Shown here in pieces: positions 31,232-40,550 of a stretch of DNA of 64,000 nucleotides (the first letter of the stretch is position 1; each line of letters begins with the position of its first letter). The stretch spans positions 169,646 to 233,645 of the forward strand of contig NZ_JBGCBY010000013.1 of NCBI RefSeq assembly GCF_041262165.1, given 5' to 3'. The notes beneath the pieces are model-generated. The model worked only from the letters and a program-made list of their open reading frames with translations. It did no database searches and was not told the DNA's origin. This stretch comes from Streptacidiphilus sp041262165. Its GTDB lineage: Bacteria > Actinomycetota > Actinomycetes > Streptomycetales > Streptomycetaceae. The position numbers and the translations under genes were made by a program.

Positions 31232-32533
31232 ATGAGCGGCAACGGCTGGCTGGCTGAGGTCGGTACGGACCCGCAGGCGCGGGCGCGCCAGATCGCGCAC
31301 GCGCACGCGGCGTTCGTGTCCACCCGGGAACTGGCGGGATCGAGCACCGGGCTGCGCGAGGTGGTCGCCCAGTCCTGGCTCCGCTCGTCCGACGCCCACG
31401 TCGACCAGGGCACCGACCCGCCGGTGACGCTGCTGGACGACGACCTCCTCAGCTACCGCGCGTCCCACCCGCTGGCCCAGGTCATCGGTGTGCTGCGTCA
31501 GATCGTCGGCACCGCCGCCGAGGACGGGGACCATCTGATGGCGGTGTCGGACGCCGCCGGCCGCCTGCTCTGGGTCGAGGGCCATCGCGTCGCCCGCGCT
31601 CGCGCGGCCCGGATGAACTTCGTCGAAGGCGCGCTGTGGGACGAGGCGCACGCCGGCACCAACGCCCCTGGCACCGCCCTCGCCCTCGACCATGAGGTGC
31701 AGATCTTCGCGACCGAGCACTTCCGGCAGACTGTGCAGGCCTGGACCTGCGCGGCCGCACCCATCCACGACCCGGTCAGCGGCCGGATCCTGGGCGTCAT
31801 CGACATCACCGGCGGCGACAACGTCGCCAACCCGCACAGTCTGGCTCTGGTCCGGGCGGCCGCTCGGGCCTGCGAGGCCGCGCTGTGGCTGCCCCGGTCG
31901 TGCGAGACCGCCGCGAGGCTGGAGACGCTGGGCCGCAGTGAGGGGGTACTGCTGCTGGGCGGCCGGACCGTTCACCTGACCCGGCGCCACGCCGAGATCC
32001 TGATCCTTTTGATGCTGCATCAGGAAGGGTTGACCGGAGAACAGTTGGCCGACCTCCTCTACGAGGACGCGGCCAACCCGACCACGCTGCGGGTGGAACT
32101 GACCCGACTGCGTCGGATCGTGGGCGACCTGCTCGGATCCCGGCCCTACCGGTTGACCTCGGCTGTCGGTGCGGACTTCCTCGACGTCGCGGCCGCGCTG
32201 CACCGGCGCGACCTCGCCGCCGCGGTCGCCGCCTACTCCGGTCCACTGCTGCCGAGTTCGGAGGCCCCCGGGGTGTGCGCGCAGCGGCGCTGGCTGGACA
32301 CGCAGCTTCGCGCCGCCGTGCTCGCCTGCGCCGACACCGACACCGTCCGCAGCTGGGCCGACCGGATCGGGTTCAACGATCTGCAGGTGTGGGAGCGGCT
32401 CGAGGCGATCTCTCCCTGCCAGTCCCCGAACCGCGGCGTCGCCGCCGCCAGGGCACGCCAACTCCGTGCGGAGTACGGCCTGATGGGCCACGCCCGGCAC
32501 GATGCAACGTTCGCGCAACGTCCCCGGAACTAG
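31232..32533 (+). CDS. GAF-domain transcriptional regulator of aldehyde dehydrogenase genes
   Basis: The 433-aa protein starts at ATG 31232 (MSGNGWLAEVG). Its N-terminal part reads ARQIAHAHAAFVSTREL and VVAQSWLRSSDAHVD, the pattern of AcoR/GAF-type activators. The GAF domain spans about residues 90-220 (NFVEGALWDEAHAGTNAPGTAL, TCAAAPIHDPVSGRILGVID). The C-terminal third is not an AAA+ domain but a winged-helix/BTAD-like region (LTRRHAEILILLMLHQEGLTGEQLADLLY, TTLRVELTRLRRIVGDLL). In streptomycetes this type sits next to the acetaldehyde dehydrogenase gene, as here, and probably senses an aldehyde or alcohol. It would act without sigma-54. Confidence 0.88.
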   Translation: MSGNGWLAEVGTDPQARARQIAHAHAAFVSTRELAGSSTGLREVVAQSWLRSSDAHVDQGTDPPVTLLDDDLLSYRASHPLAQVIGVLRQIVGTAAEDGDHLMAVSDAAGRLLWVEGHRVARARAARMNFVEGALWDEAHAGTNAPGTALALDHEVQIFATEHFRQTVQAWTCAAAPIHDPVSGRILGVIDITGGDNVANPHSLALVRAAARACEAALWLPRSCETAARLETLGRSEGVLLLGGRTVHLTRRHAEILILLMLHQEGLTGEQLADLLYEDAANPTTLRVELTRLRRIVGDLLGSRPYRLTSAVGADFLDVAAALHRRDLAAAVAAYSGPLLPSSEAPGVCAQRRWLDTQLRAAVLACADTDTVRSWADRIGFNDLQVWERLEAISPCQSPNRGVAAARARQLRAEYGLMGHARHDATFAQRPRN

Positions 32534-32596
32534 CGTGCCGAGCAGAGTCTGACCGTCCAACGACGGGCGGCAGCCAGCCTGACGGAGGTCACCACC

Positions 32597-34120
<1,524 letters not shown>

Positions 34121-34135
34121 GAGCGAGCGGCCGCC

Positions 34136-34525
34136 ATGGCAACCGACGAGGTGTCACGAGTCGCCGTCACTCCGGCCGCCGAGGACCTACTGCGCACGCT
34201 GTACGCAGCGAACGGTCCGCTGATGTTCCATCAGTCCGGTGGTTGCTGCGACGGCAGCTCGCCCATGTGCTACATCGAGGGCGAGTTCCGTACCGGAGCG
34301 TCCGACGTGCTGCTGGCCGCCCTGGAGGTCGACGGGGTCACCGAGCCGGTGACGTTCTGGATGTCCAGGGACCAGTTCCAACGCTGGCGCCACACCCACC
34401 TCACCGTGGACGTGGTGTCCGGGCGGGGCGGCGGGTTCTCCCTGGAGGCGCCGGAGGGGATGCGGTTCCTGATCCGCTCCCGCCTGCTCACGTCCGAGGA
34501 GGTGTCCCTCCTGGGAGAGCCCTGA
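34136..34525 (+). CDS. DUF779 family protein
   Basis: The 129-aa protein has the DUF779 hallmark MFHQSGGCCDGSSPMCY (residues about 31-47), with the Cys pair and third Cys as likely metal or redox ligands, and QFQRWRHTHLTVDVVSGRGGGFSLEAPEG further on. The family nearly always follows acetaldehyde dehydrogenase genes, as here (15-bp spacing), and is thought to assist that enzyme, but no activity is established. Start ATG 34136 follows GAGCGAG. Confidence 0.9.
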   Translation: MATDEVSRVAVTPAAEDLLRTLYAANGPLMFHQSGGCCDGSSPMCYIEGEFRTGASDVLLAALEVDGVTEPVTFWMSRDQFQRWRHTHLTVDVVSGRGGGFSLEAPEGMRFLIRSRLLTSEEVSLLGEP

Positions 34526-34555
34526 TCGCCCCGGGGATTGCTTGGCCGGCACCGG

Positions 34556-36967
34556 TCAGCCCGGAACGAGCTGGTACCGGGAGTTGGCCTGCGCCGGGAA
34601 GCTGCTGCGGCAGACCTCCCCATGGTCGATGGCGTGGGTGGCCGCGACGGGCCGGTCGTCGGGGCCGACCACCAGCGGAGCGCTGCCCCGGGCAGGGGTG
34701 GTCACGGTGACCACCCCTGCCCGGGCCGTGTGCAGGGTCGCGCGTTCCAGGTGGTGGTCGATCCACTCCAGGTCGACGACGATTCCCCCGTGCCCGCGTA
34801 GCCCGTGCACCGAGCCCGTGCCCCAGGCGCGGGGCAGGGCGGGAAGCAGCCGGATACCGTCCGGCTGGTTCCGGAGCAGCAGTTCGGCGATGGCGGCGGT
34901 CGCGCCGAGGTTGCCGTCGATCTGGAAGATCCTCGGGGGGTGCAGGTCGAGCAGGTTGTCCGCGGTGGAGCCGGCCAGCAGAGCGGTGACGCTGCGATGG
35001 GCCAGCTCGCCGTCGCCGAGGCGCGCCGCGAGTGCTGTGACCCATGCCAGGCTCCAGCCGGTGCCCCCGCCACCGTGCTCCAGCCGGAGGTGCAGGGCAC
35101 GGCGCGCGGCGTCGAGGAGCTCCGGTGTGCCCTCGGCGGTGACCTGTGATCCGGGGTACAGGCCGTAGAGATGGGAGAGGTGCCGGTGGCCCGGGTCCTC
35201 GTCGGCGAAGTCGTCCCACCATTCGAGGAGGGTCCCGTCGGGACCGGTGAGCGGACGGCGCAGGCGCGCCCGGGCGGCGTCGAGGCGGGCGGAGAGGTCG
35301 GCGTCCGTGCCGAGGAGGGCGGCCGCCCGGCTGCAGGAGGCGAAGAGTTCGTCGATCAGCCAGTAGTCCATGGCGGTGCCGGCCGAGACCGCGACCAGCG
35401 AGCCGTCCGCGGCGTGGAAGCGGTGCTCGGGGGAGGTGGACGGGCAGCTGACGAGAGCGCCGTCGCCGTCCTCGGTGAGGAAGTCCAGCAGGAAGAGCGC
35501 CGCACCGCGCATCGCCGGGTAGGCGCGCTCGGCCAGGAAGCTGTGGTCGCCGCTGTAGAGGTAGTGCTGCCACAGGTGTGCGCACAGCCAGGGCCCGGCC
35601 ATCGGCCAGTTCGCCCACTGCGGCCCGCCGTCCACCGGGTTGGTGCTGCGCCACAGGTCGACATTGTGGTGCGCGGCCCAGCCCCGGCAGCGGTAGTACG
35701 CGGTCGCGGTGCGCTGCCCGGCCTCGGCGAGGTCGGCGATCAGATCGAACAGTGGCTCATGGCACTCCGCGAGACCGGTGGACTCGGCCGGCCAGTAGTT
35801 CATCTGGGTGTTGATGTTGGTGGTCCAGTCGCAGTTCCAGGGCGGCCGGACCTCGCGGTTCCAGATGCCCTGCAGATTGGCGGGCTGGGTGCCCGGTCGG
35901 GAGGAGGCGATCAGCAGGTAGCGGCCGTAGTTGAAGTACAGCGCCACCAGCCCCGGGTCGTGCCCGCCCGCACGGACGGCGGCGAGGCGCTCGTCGGTCG
36001 GGCGCGCGCTGCTCGGGCGCTCGTCGGTCGGGCGCGCGCCGCTTGGACGCGCGCCGTTCGGTGGCGGGTCGCCGAGGCGGAGCCCGGCACGGTCGAACAG
36101 GCGGCGGTGGTCCTGGACGTGCTCGGTGTGCAGCTCGGCGAAGGGGCGGTCGGCGGCAGCGGTGAGGGTGGCGGAGAGCTGGCCCCTCATCATCGCGTCG
36201 GCGCCGGTCGGCGTTGTGCGCCAGTCCCGGAAGCCGGTGCCGGTGGCCACCAGGATCGTGGCGGCGTCGGCGTCCGCGACCGTGATGCCGCCGTCGGGGT
36301 GGGCGGTGACGGTTCCGCCCTCGGTCAGGACCCGCAGCCCGATGCCGAAGCCTGTTCCCTCCTCCGGGGCGTATTCCACGCCGTCGGCGGCGATCCCGGC
36401 CGGTGCCCGACCCATCGTCAGTTCTCGCTCCCGCGTGGTCGGGTGGGGCGAGGAGATGCGAGCGGTGAACCCCAGCCGGCCTGCGGCCGAGCAGCTGATC
36501 CGGTGCACCAGGACCTGGGAGGGCGCGGAGACGAAGCTGGTGCGGGTGTAGTCGACGCCGCCGCTGGTGCAGCGGACCGTGCCGGTGGCCGTCCGCAGGT
36601 CGAGCGAGCGCCGGTAGCCGGTCGCTTCGCCACTCTCGCGGTAGTCGACATGAAGCGTGCCCAGTGGCTGGTAGGCGTCGGTCGGAGGGCCCTGCATCGA
36701 GCCGGCGAGCTGGTCGGCGCGCACGTAGTCGCGGTCGACCAGCACCGCCTGCCGCAGGGCGTCCAGGTGGTCGGCCGCCCGGTAGTCGTTGCGGTCGCCC
36801 GGTCCACCGGACCACAGCGTGTCCTCGTTCAACTCGATTGTCTCGCTCCGTAGCTGGCCGTACAGCATGGCGCCGAGGCGCCCGTTGCCGAGGGGGAGCG
36901 CCTGGAGGAACGAGGCGGCGGCCTCACCGTAGTGGAGCAGGGACTCCTCGCCGGACGCGCTCAGCAC
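34556..36967 (-). CDS. Glycoside hydrolase family 95 (alpha-L-fucosidase type), cytoplasmic
   Basis: The 803-aa protein has the GH95 layout: N-terminal beta domain (ALPLGNGRLGAMLYG, LNEDTLWSGGPGDRN), an (alpha/alpha)6 catalytic barrel and a C-terminal beta domain. Catalytic-region motifs known from AfcA-type fucosidases are present: TTNINTQMNYWPAE (paired Asn), PSTSPEHRF (acid Glu) and RIFQIDGNLGATAAI (Asp). No signal peptide, so it acts on imported oligosaccharide. GTG 36967 overlaps the GH3 stop, behind GGGAG, so it is translationally coupled to GH3. Two 30-bp repeats expand a loop near residue 310, and a 39-bp palindrome lies near the 3' end. Alpha-1,2-fucosidase is likeliest; alpha-L-galactosidase is possible. 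Confidence 0.92.
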   Translation of the reverse strand: MLSASGEESLLHYGEAAASFLQALPLGNGRLGAMLYGQLRSETIELNEDTLWSGGPGDRNDYRAADHLDALRQAVLVDRDYVRADQLAGSMQGPPTDAYQPLGTLHVDYRESGEATGYRRSLDLRTATGTVRCTSGGVDYTRTSFVSAPSQVLVHRISCSAAGRLGFTARISSPHPTTRERELTMGRAPAGIAADGVEYAPEEGTGFGIGLRVLTEGGTVTAHPDGGITVADADAATILVATGTGFRDWRTTPTGADAMMRGQLSATLTAAADRPFAELHTEHVQDHRRLFDRAGLRLGDPPPNGARPSGARPTDERPSSARPTDERLAAVRAGGHDPGLVALYFNYGRYLLIASSRPGTQPANLQGIWNREVRPPWNCDWTTNINTQMNYWPAESTGLAECHEPLFDLIADLAEAGQRTATAYYRCRGWAAHHNVDLWRSTNPVDGGPQWANWPMAGPWLCAHLWQHYLYSGDHSFLAERAYPAMRGAALFLLDFLTEDGDGALVSCPSTSPEHRFHAADGSLVAVSAGTAMDYWLIDELFASCSRAAALLGTDADLSARLDAARARLRRPLTGPDGTLLEWWDDFADEDPGHRHLSHLYGLYPGSQVTAEGTPELLDAARRALHLRLEHGGGGTGWSLAWVTALAARLGDGELAHRSVTALLAGSTADNLLDLHPPRIFQIDGNLGATAAIAELLLRNQPDGIRLLPALPRAWGTGSVHGLRGHGGIVVDLEWIDHHLERATLHTARAGVVTVTTPARGSAPLVVGPDDRPVAATHAIDHGEVCRSSFPAQANSRYQLVPG
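34687..34725. repeat. Perfect 39-bp palindrome inside GH95 coding sequence
   Basis: Two 19-bp arms (34687-34705 and 34707-34725) are exact reverse complements around a single G. It lies about 130 bp before the GH95 stop and codes for the stretch around VVTVTTPARG. RNA from either strand would fold into a very stable hairpin. Confidence 0.9.
35987..36061. repeat. Two and a half 30-bp tandem repeats in GH95 gene
   Basis: Copies at 35987-36016 and 36017-36046 differ at few positions, followed by a half copy to 36061. They encode Pro/Arg/Ser/Asp-rich 10-residue units (containing ARPTDERPSS) between the N-terminal and catalytic domains. This loop would be flexible. Confidence 0.8.
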
Positions 36968-39900
36968 AATCCGCTCCCGTCCTCGGCCGGGATGAGGGTG
37001 AACGCGGCGAGGCGCTGCTCTCCGCGCAGCACCAGGCGCAGGTCGTGTACGCCGCTCACTTCGCCGCTCAGCGGAGTGTCGACCGAGGTCCAGGCGTAAC
37101 GTCCGCCGGTGCAGGGGACGTTGACGCGCGCGAGCAGCCGGCCCTCGGCGGGCGAGCCGGCGTGGAGCTCCAGGACGGCACTGCCGGGTCCGGTACGCGA
37201 GACCTCGGCGCGCAGTGCGAGCGGTCCACTCGTGCCCAGGTCGACCGAGCGGAAGACCAGGACGGCGTGCTCGGCGCCGGCCGTCGGTGTCACCGCGTCG
37301 CCTTCGGTGCGCGTAGCGTCGACCAGGGTCACGCCTGTGCTCTCGTCGAAGTCGACGGCCAGGACTCGTCGTTGGACCATCGCCCGGGGGGCGGGGGCCG
37401 GGCCGGTCACGGTGAGCCGCGCAGGCTGCCCGAGCTCGGCGGAGGAGTGGCCGACCAGGATCTCGTACGCGCCGGGGTCCACCGTGAACGCGCCGGTGGC
37501 GACGTCCCAGTGGGCCAGGGCGGAGGCAGGGAGGGTGAACTCCAGGACGCGCTGCTCACCGGGCGCGAGGGTCAGTTTGCGGAAGTCCACGAGCGTCAGC
37601 TGCGGCGCGAGGTAGCGCGCGCCCAGCGCGCGGGCGTACAGCTGGACGGTCTCGCGGCCCTGGCGCTGCCCGCTGTTGGCGATCTCGACGGTGACGGTCA
37701 CGGTGCCGTCCTGGGCCGTGTCCGGTTCGGAGAGGCGCGGGTCGGAGTGGGTGAAGCGGGTGTACGACAGGCCGTGGCCGAAGGGGTAGAGCGGCGCCGC
37801 CTGGTGGTACAGGTAGGTCCATCCGCCGCTGATGACGTCGTAGTCGAGCCGCGCGGGCAACTCGTCGTCGCCCCGGTACCAGGTCTGCGGGAGGCGGCCC
37901 GAAGGGTCGGCCGCGCCCAGCAGCACGTCGGCCAGGGCCCGTCCGGTCTCCTGCCCGCCGTGGGAGGTCCAGACGACGGCGGGCAGGTGCTCGTCGGCCC
38001 AGTCCACGGCATAGGGGTAACTGCTCATCACGACGAGGACGGTGTCGAGGCACTCGGCCGCGACGGTGCGCAGCAGCGCCTCCTGCGCCGCTGGGAGGGA
38101 GGTGTCCTCGCGGTCCTGCGTCTCCCTGCCGTTGATCAGCGGGTTGTTGCCGAGGACGACGATCGCGGTGTCGGCCCCGCGCACAGCGGCGAGTGCGTCG
38201 GCGGTGCCGTCCCGCAGCACGGTACGGGTCCAGCGTTCCGCGTCGGCGGGGTCGGTGGCCGTCACGGTGACCCGGCCGCTGGCCGGGTCGACCACCGCGT
38301 AGCGGCCGTTGTGGATGTTGCGCAGCAACTCGCTTCCGCCGGGCCCTGGTTCGAGCCAGAAGGTCTCGTGGACGTCCCAGCCGTTGGGCTGGACCTGGTC
38401 GGCGGCGAGGGTCGCGTCGGTGTCCCTGAGGCTCAGGTAGCGGCCGGTGCGGGCGTTGCGGAGCGTCAGAACGCCGCTGCCCCAGTCGAAGAGGTCGAAG
38501 CCGGCCGTGGTCTCGTCGTCGACTGCCTCCCCGTCGGGCCTCTGCTCGTCGCACCCCCGGTCGTCGGGCCTCCGGGCGACCACCGGACCGCTGGGGTCGT
38601 CCATGGCCACGGAGAGCCGTCCGCCGGTGGAGGCCGCGGTGAGGGCGACGCGGTCGACGCCCTCGGTGCTGACCACCTCGCCGCCGGTCTCGCCGCCCGC
38701 CCCGCGCAGGGCGGCGCGGAGTCCCGCGCTGACGGTCGTCCGGTAGGGCATGGTGCCGCTGTACCAGTCCTCGTAGAGGGTGTCGGCGAGCGGTCCGACG
38801 ACGGCGACGCGGCGACCCCCGGCGGCGGGCAGGGGCAGCAGCCCGCGCTCGTTTCTGAGCAGCACGACGGACTCGGTGGCGGCGCGCAGCGCGAGTTCGC
38901 GGTGCGCGGGGGAGTCGACGACGTCCCAGCCGGTGCTCGCGTAGGGGTCGAGGCCGGGGTCGAACTCGCCGAGGCGGAAGCGGATCGACAACTGTCGGCG
39001 GACGGCCCGGTCGACGTCCTCCTCGGTGAGGAGGCCGCGGCTCAGGGCCTCGCTGATCCGGTCGAAGGTGGTCCGGGTGTCCTCGCCGTGGTCGGTGAAG
39101 CTGTCGACGCCCGCGCGCAGGGCGGCGGCGTGGGATTCGGCGTGGTCGTCGAAGTAGTGCTCGGGGTCGACCAGGTTGGACGGCGCCTCGGCGTCGCTGA
39201 CCACGAACAGCTCGTGCCCGGTCGGCGCGGCCCAGCGCCGCAGCTCGGCCTCGACCAGCGGACTGACGTGGCAGGGACGGCCGTTGACCAGGTTGTAGGC
39301 GAGCATGGCGCCGGTCGCGGAGCCGGAGGCGACGGCGGTGCGGAAGGCCGCTAGGTCGTACTCGTGCAGGACCCGGGGGCGCAGCCCGGAGGAGGTGGTG
39401 CAGCGGTCGTCCTCGTTGTTGTACGCGAGGAAGTGCTTGAGGATGGGTGCAGTTCGCAGGTAGACCGGGTGGTCGCCGGCCAGGCCCCGGCAGTAGGCGT
39501 CGCCGAGCCGCGCGGTGAGCAGCGGGTCCTCGGCGTAGCCCTCCTCGTTGCGGCCCCAGCGCGGGTCGCGCAGCAGGTTCACCACGGGGGCCCAGGCCTG
39601 CAGGCTGTTCCTGCCCTCGCCGACGACCGGCGGCCGGTGGTGGTGGAAGGCGCGCACTTCGGTGCCGACGACGGCCGCGACCTCGCGCAGCAGTTCCTCG
39701 TCCCAGGTCGCGCCCAGGCCCACGGCCTGCGGGAACACGGTGGCGGCGCCGAGCCAGCCGACGCCGTGCAGTGCCTCGGTGCCGGTGCGGAAGGAGGCGA
39801 CGCCGAGACGGGGGACGGCGGGGGAGTACTGGTGCAGCATCGCGACGCGCTCGTCAAGGGTGAGCCGGCCCAGCAGATCCCGGACGCGCTCGGGCAGCGG

Positions 39901-39999
39901 CAGCTCGGGGTCGCGGAAGGGGAAGGTCCCGTCGGCGGAACGAGGCTCTGCGGCCTGATGGTCGTCTCGCTGGTTCACGGACGCGGAGGCAGTACTCAC
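36961..39999 (-). CDS. Glycoside hydrolase family 3 (beta-glucosidase/beta-xylosidase type) with beta-trefoil insert and CBM6-like tail
   Basis: From GTG 39999 (SD AAGGGG; better than ATG 40056, which has none) the protein is 1012 aa. The GH3 N-domain has FRTGTEALHGVGWLG, PRWGRNEEGYAEDP and the nucleophile Asp269 in LFVVSDAEA. The C-domain has ESVVLLRNERGLLPL and VLGNNPLINGRETQDR. Between these C-domain parts sits an insert of about 130 residues, with VLTLRNARTGRYLSL and LLRNIHNGRYAVVD, that looks like a fascin/beta-trefoil module. A fibronectin-III-like domain (GRETVQLYARAL) and a CBM6-like C-terminus follow. No signal peptide. It heads the minus-strand GH3-GH95 operon; LacI-type operators lie upstream. 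Confidence 0.92.
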   Translation of the reverse strand: MSTASASVNQRDDHQAAEPRSADGTFPFRDPELPLPERVRDLLGRLTLDERVAMLHQYSPAVPRLGVASFRTGTEALHGVGWLGAATVFPQAVGLGATWDEELLREVAAVVGTEVRAFHHHRPPVVGEGRNSLQAWAPVVNLLRDPRWGRNEEGYAEDPLLTARLGDAYCRGLAGDHPVYLRTAPILKHFLAYNNEDDRCTTSSGLRPRVLHEYDLAAFRTAVASGSATGAMLAYNLVNGRPCHVSPLVEAELRRWAAPTGHELFVVSDAEAPSNLVDPEHYFDDHAESHAAALRAGVDSFTDHGEDTRTTFDRISEALSRGLLTEEDVDRAVRRQLSIRFRLGEFDPGLDPYASTGWDVVDSPAHRELALRAATESVVLLRNERGLLPLPAAGGRRVAVVGPLADTLYEDWYSGTMPYRTTVSAGLRAALRGAGGETGGEVVSTEGVDRVALTAASTGGRLSVAMDDPSGPVVARRPDDRGCDEQRPDGEAVDDETTAGFDLFDWGSGVLTLRNARTGRYLSLRDTDATLAADQVQPNGWDVHETFWLEPGPGGSELLRNIHNGRYAVVDPASGRVTVTATDPADAERWTRTVLRDGTADALAAVRGADTAIVVLGNNPLINGRETQDREDTSLPAAQEALLRTVAAECLDTVLVVMSSYPYAVDWADEHLPAVVWTSHGGQETGRALADVLLGAADPSGRLPQTWYRGDDELPARLDYDVISGGWTYLYHQAAPLYPFGHGLSYTRFTHSDPRLSEPDTAQDGTVTVTVEIANSGQRQGRETVQLYARALGARYLAPQLTLVDFRKLTLAPGEQRVLEFTLPASALAHWDVATGAFTVDPGAYEILVGHSSAELGQPARLTVTGPAPAPRAMVQRRVLAVDFDESTGVTLVDATRTEGDAVTPTAGAEHAVLVFRSVDLGTSGPLALRAEVSRTGPGSAVLELHAGSPAEGRLLARVNVPCTGGRYAWTSVDTPLSGEVSGVHDLRLVLRGEQRLAAFTLIPAEDGSGLC

Positions 40000-40114
40000 C
40001 TGGTGGACCCCTTGGGACGGCTGGAAGTGCTGGAGCGGCTGGGCGGTGCCGGCCATGCCGCTACGGAGCGGGGGAGCGCGGGCTGCTCACTGGAGGCTCG
40101 ACGCAGCAGCGATG

Positions 40115-40128
40115 TTGAAACGCTTCGA
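40115..40128. promoter_or_regulatory. LacI-type operator proximal to GH3 gene
   Basis: TTGAAACGCTTCGA is a 14-bp imperfect palindrome matching the perfect site at 40370 at most positions, 116 bp upstream of the GH3 start. It probably controls the GH3-GH95 operon. Confidence 0.72.
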
Positions 40129-40369
40129 AGGTGGCATGGCGGGCAGACGCGTGTCAACCACGAGGTAGATCCTTCCCCCGCGACCGGAGTCCCGGCCTTC
40201 CCTCGACTCCCGCGCGCAGACCCGATCACGCCATATGAGCTGGCAGGTAGTGAAGTTGACGGCGCTTTGGGGCCGGGCGCCGGTGCGGCCCGGGCGCCTC
40301 GGAACGGTCGGGAAATATTTGTTCATCCTCTTGTCGAATCAGTAACCCGTCGTTAGTCTCGCCGCAATA

Positions 40370-40383
40370 TCGAAGCGCTTCGA
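40370..40383. promoter_or_regulatory. LacI-type operator proximal to importer genes
   Basis: TCGAAGCGCTTCGA is a perfect 14-bp palindrome with the central CG and AGCGCT core of LacI/GalR operators. It lies 168 bp upstream of the substrate-binding protein gene. The LacI protein encoded at 44436 in the same cluster is the obvious ligand-responsive repressor. Confidence 0.78.
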
Positions 40384-40550
40384 CGCTTGGCCGCGAACCT
40401 GACGTACCGCCACCCCGTACGCACGCCGTACGCACCCCGCACGCACCCCGCACGCCCACCCCGCACGCCACCGCGCCCGGCGCCGCCCCTCGCGCGGCGC
40501 ACCGCAGCAGCTGATGACCGGAACCTCAAAGACGAAGGGCCGCACCGACC

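Larger units (their letters stand above)
40000..40550. other. Divergent control region of the sugar-utilisation locus
   Basis: This 551-bp stretch separates the GH3-GH95 operon from the importer operon and holds the two LacI-type operators at 40115 and 40370. From about 40410 to 40480 it contains a simple, degenerate CGCACCC/CGTACGCACC repeat that would form an unstructured GC-rich leader of the importer mRNA. No gene is seen. Confidence 0.65.

Noticed and set aside
36664..39354. 896-aa plus-strand open frame opposite GH95/GH3
   Set aside because: Antisense shadow; low-complexity Gly/Val/Arg protein with no recognisable domain, while GH95 and GH3 have full catalytic motifs.
40410..40480. CRISPR-like array in the importer leader
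   Set aside because: The repeats are short degenerate CGCACCC units without regular spacers.
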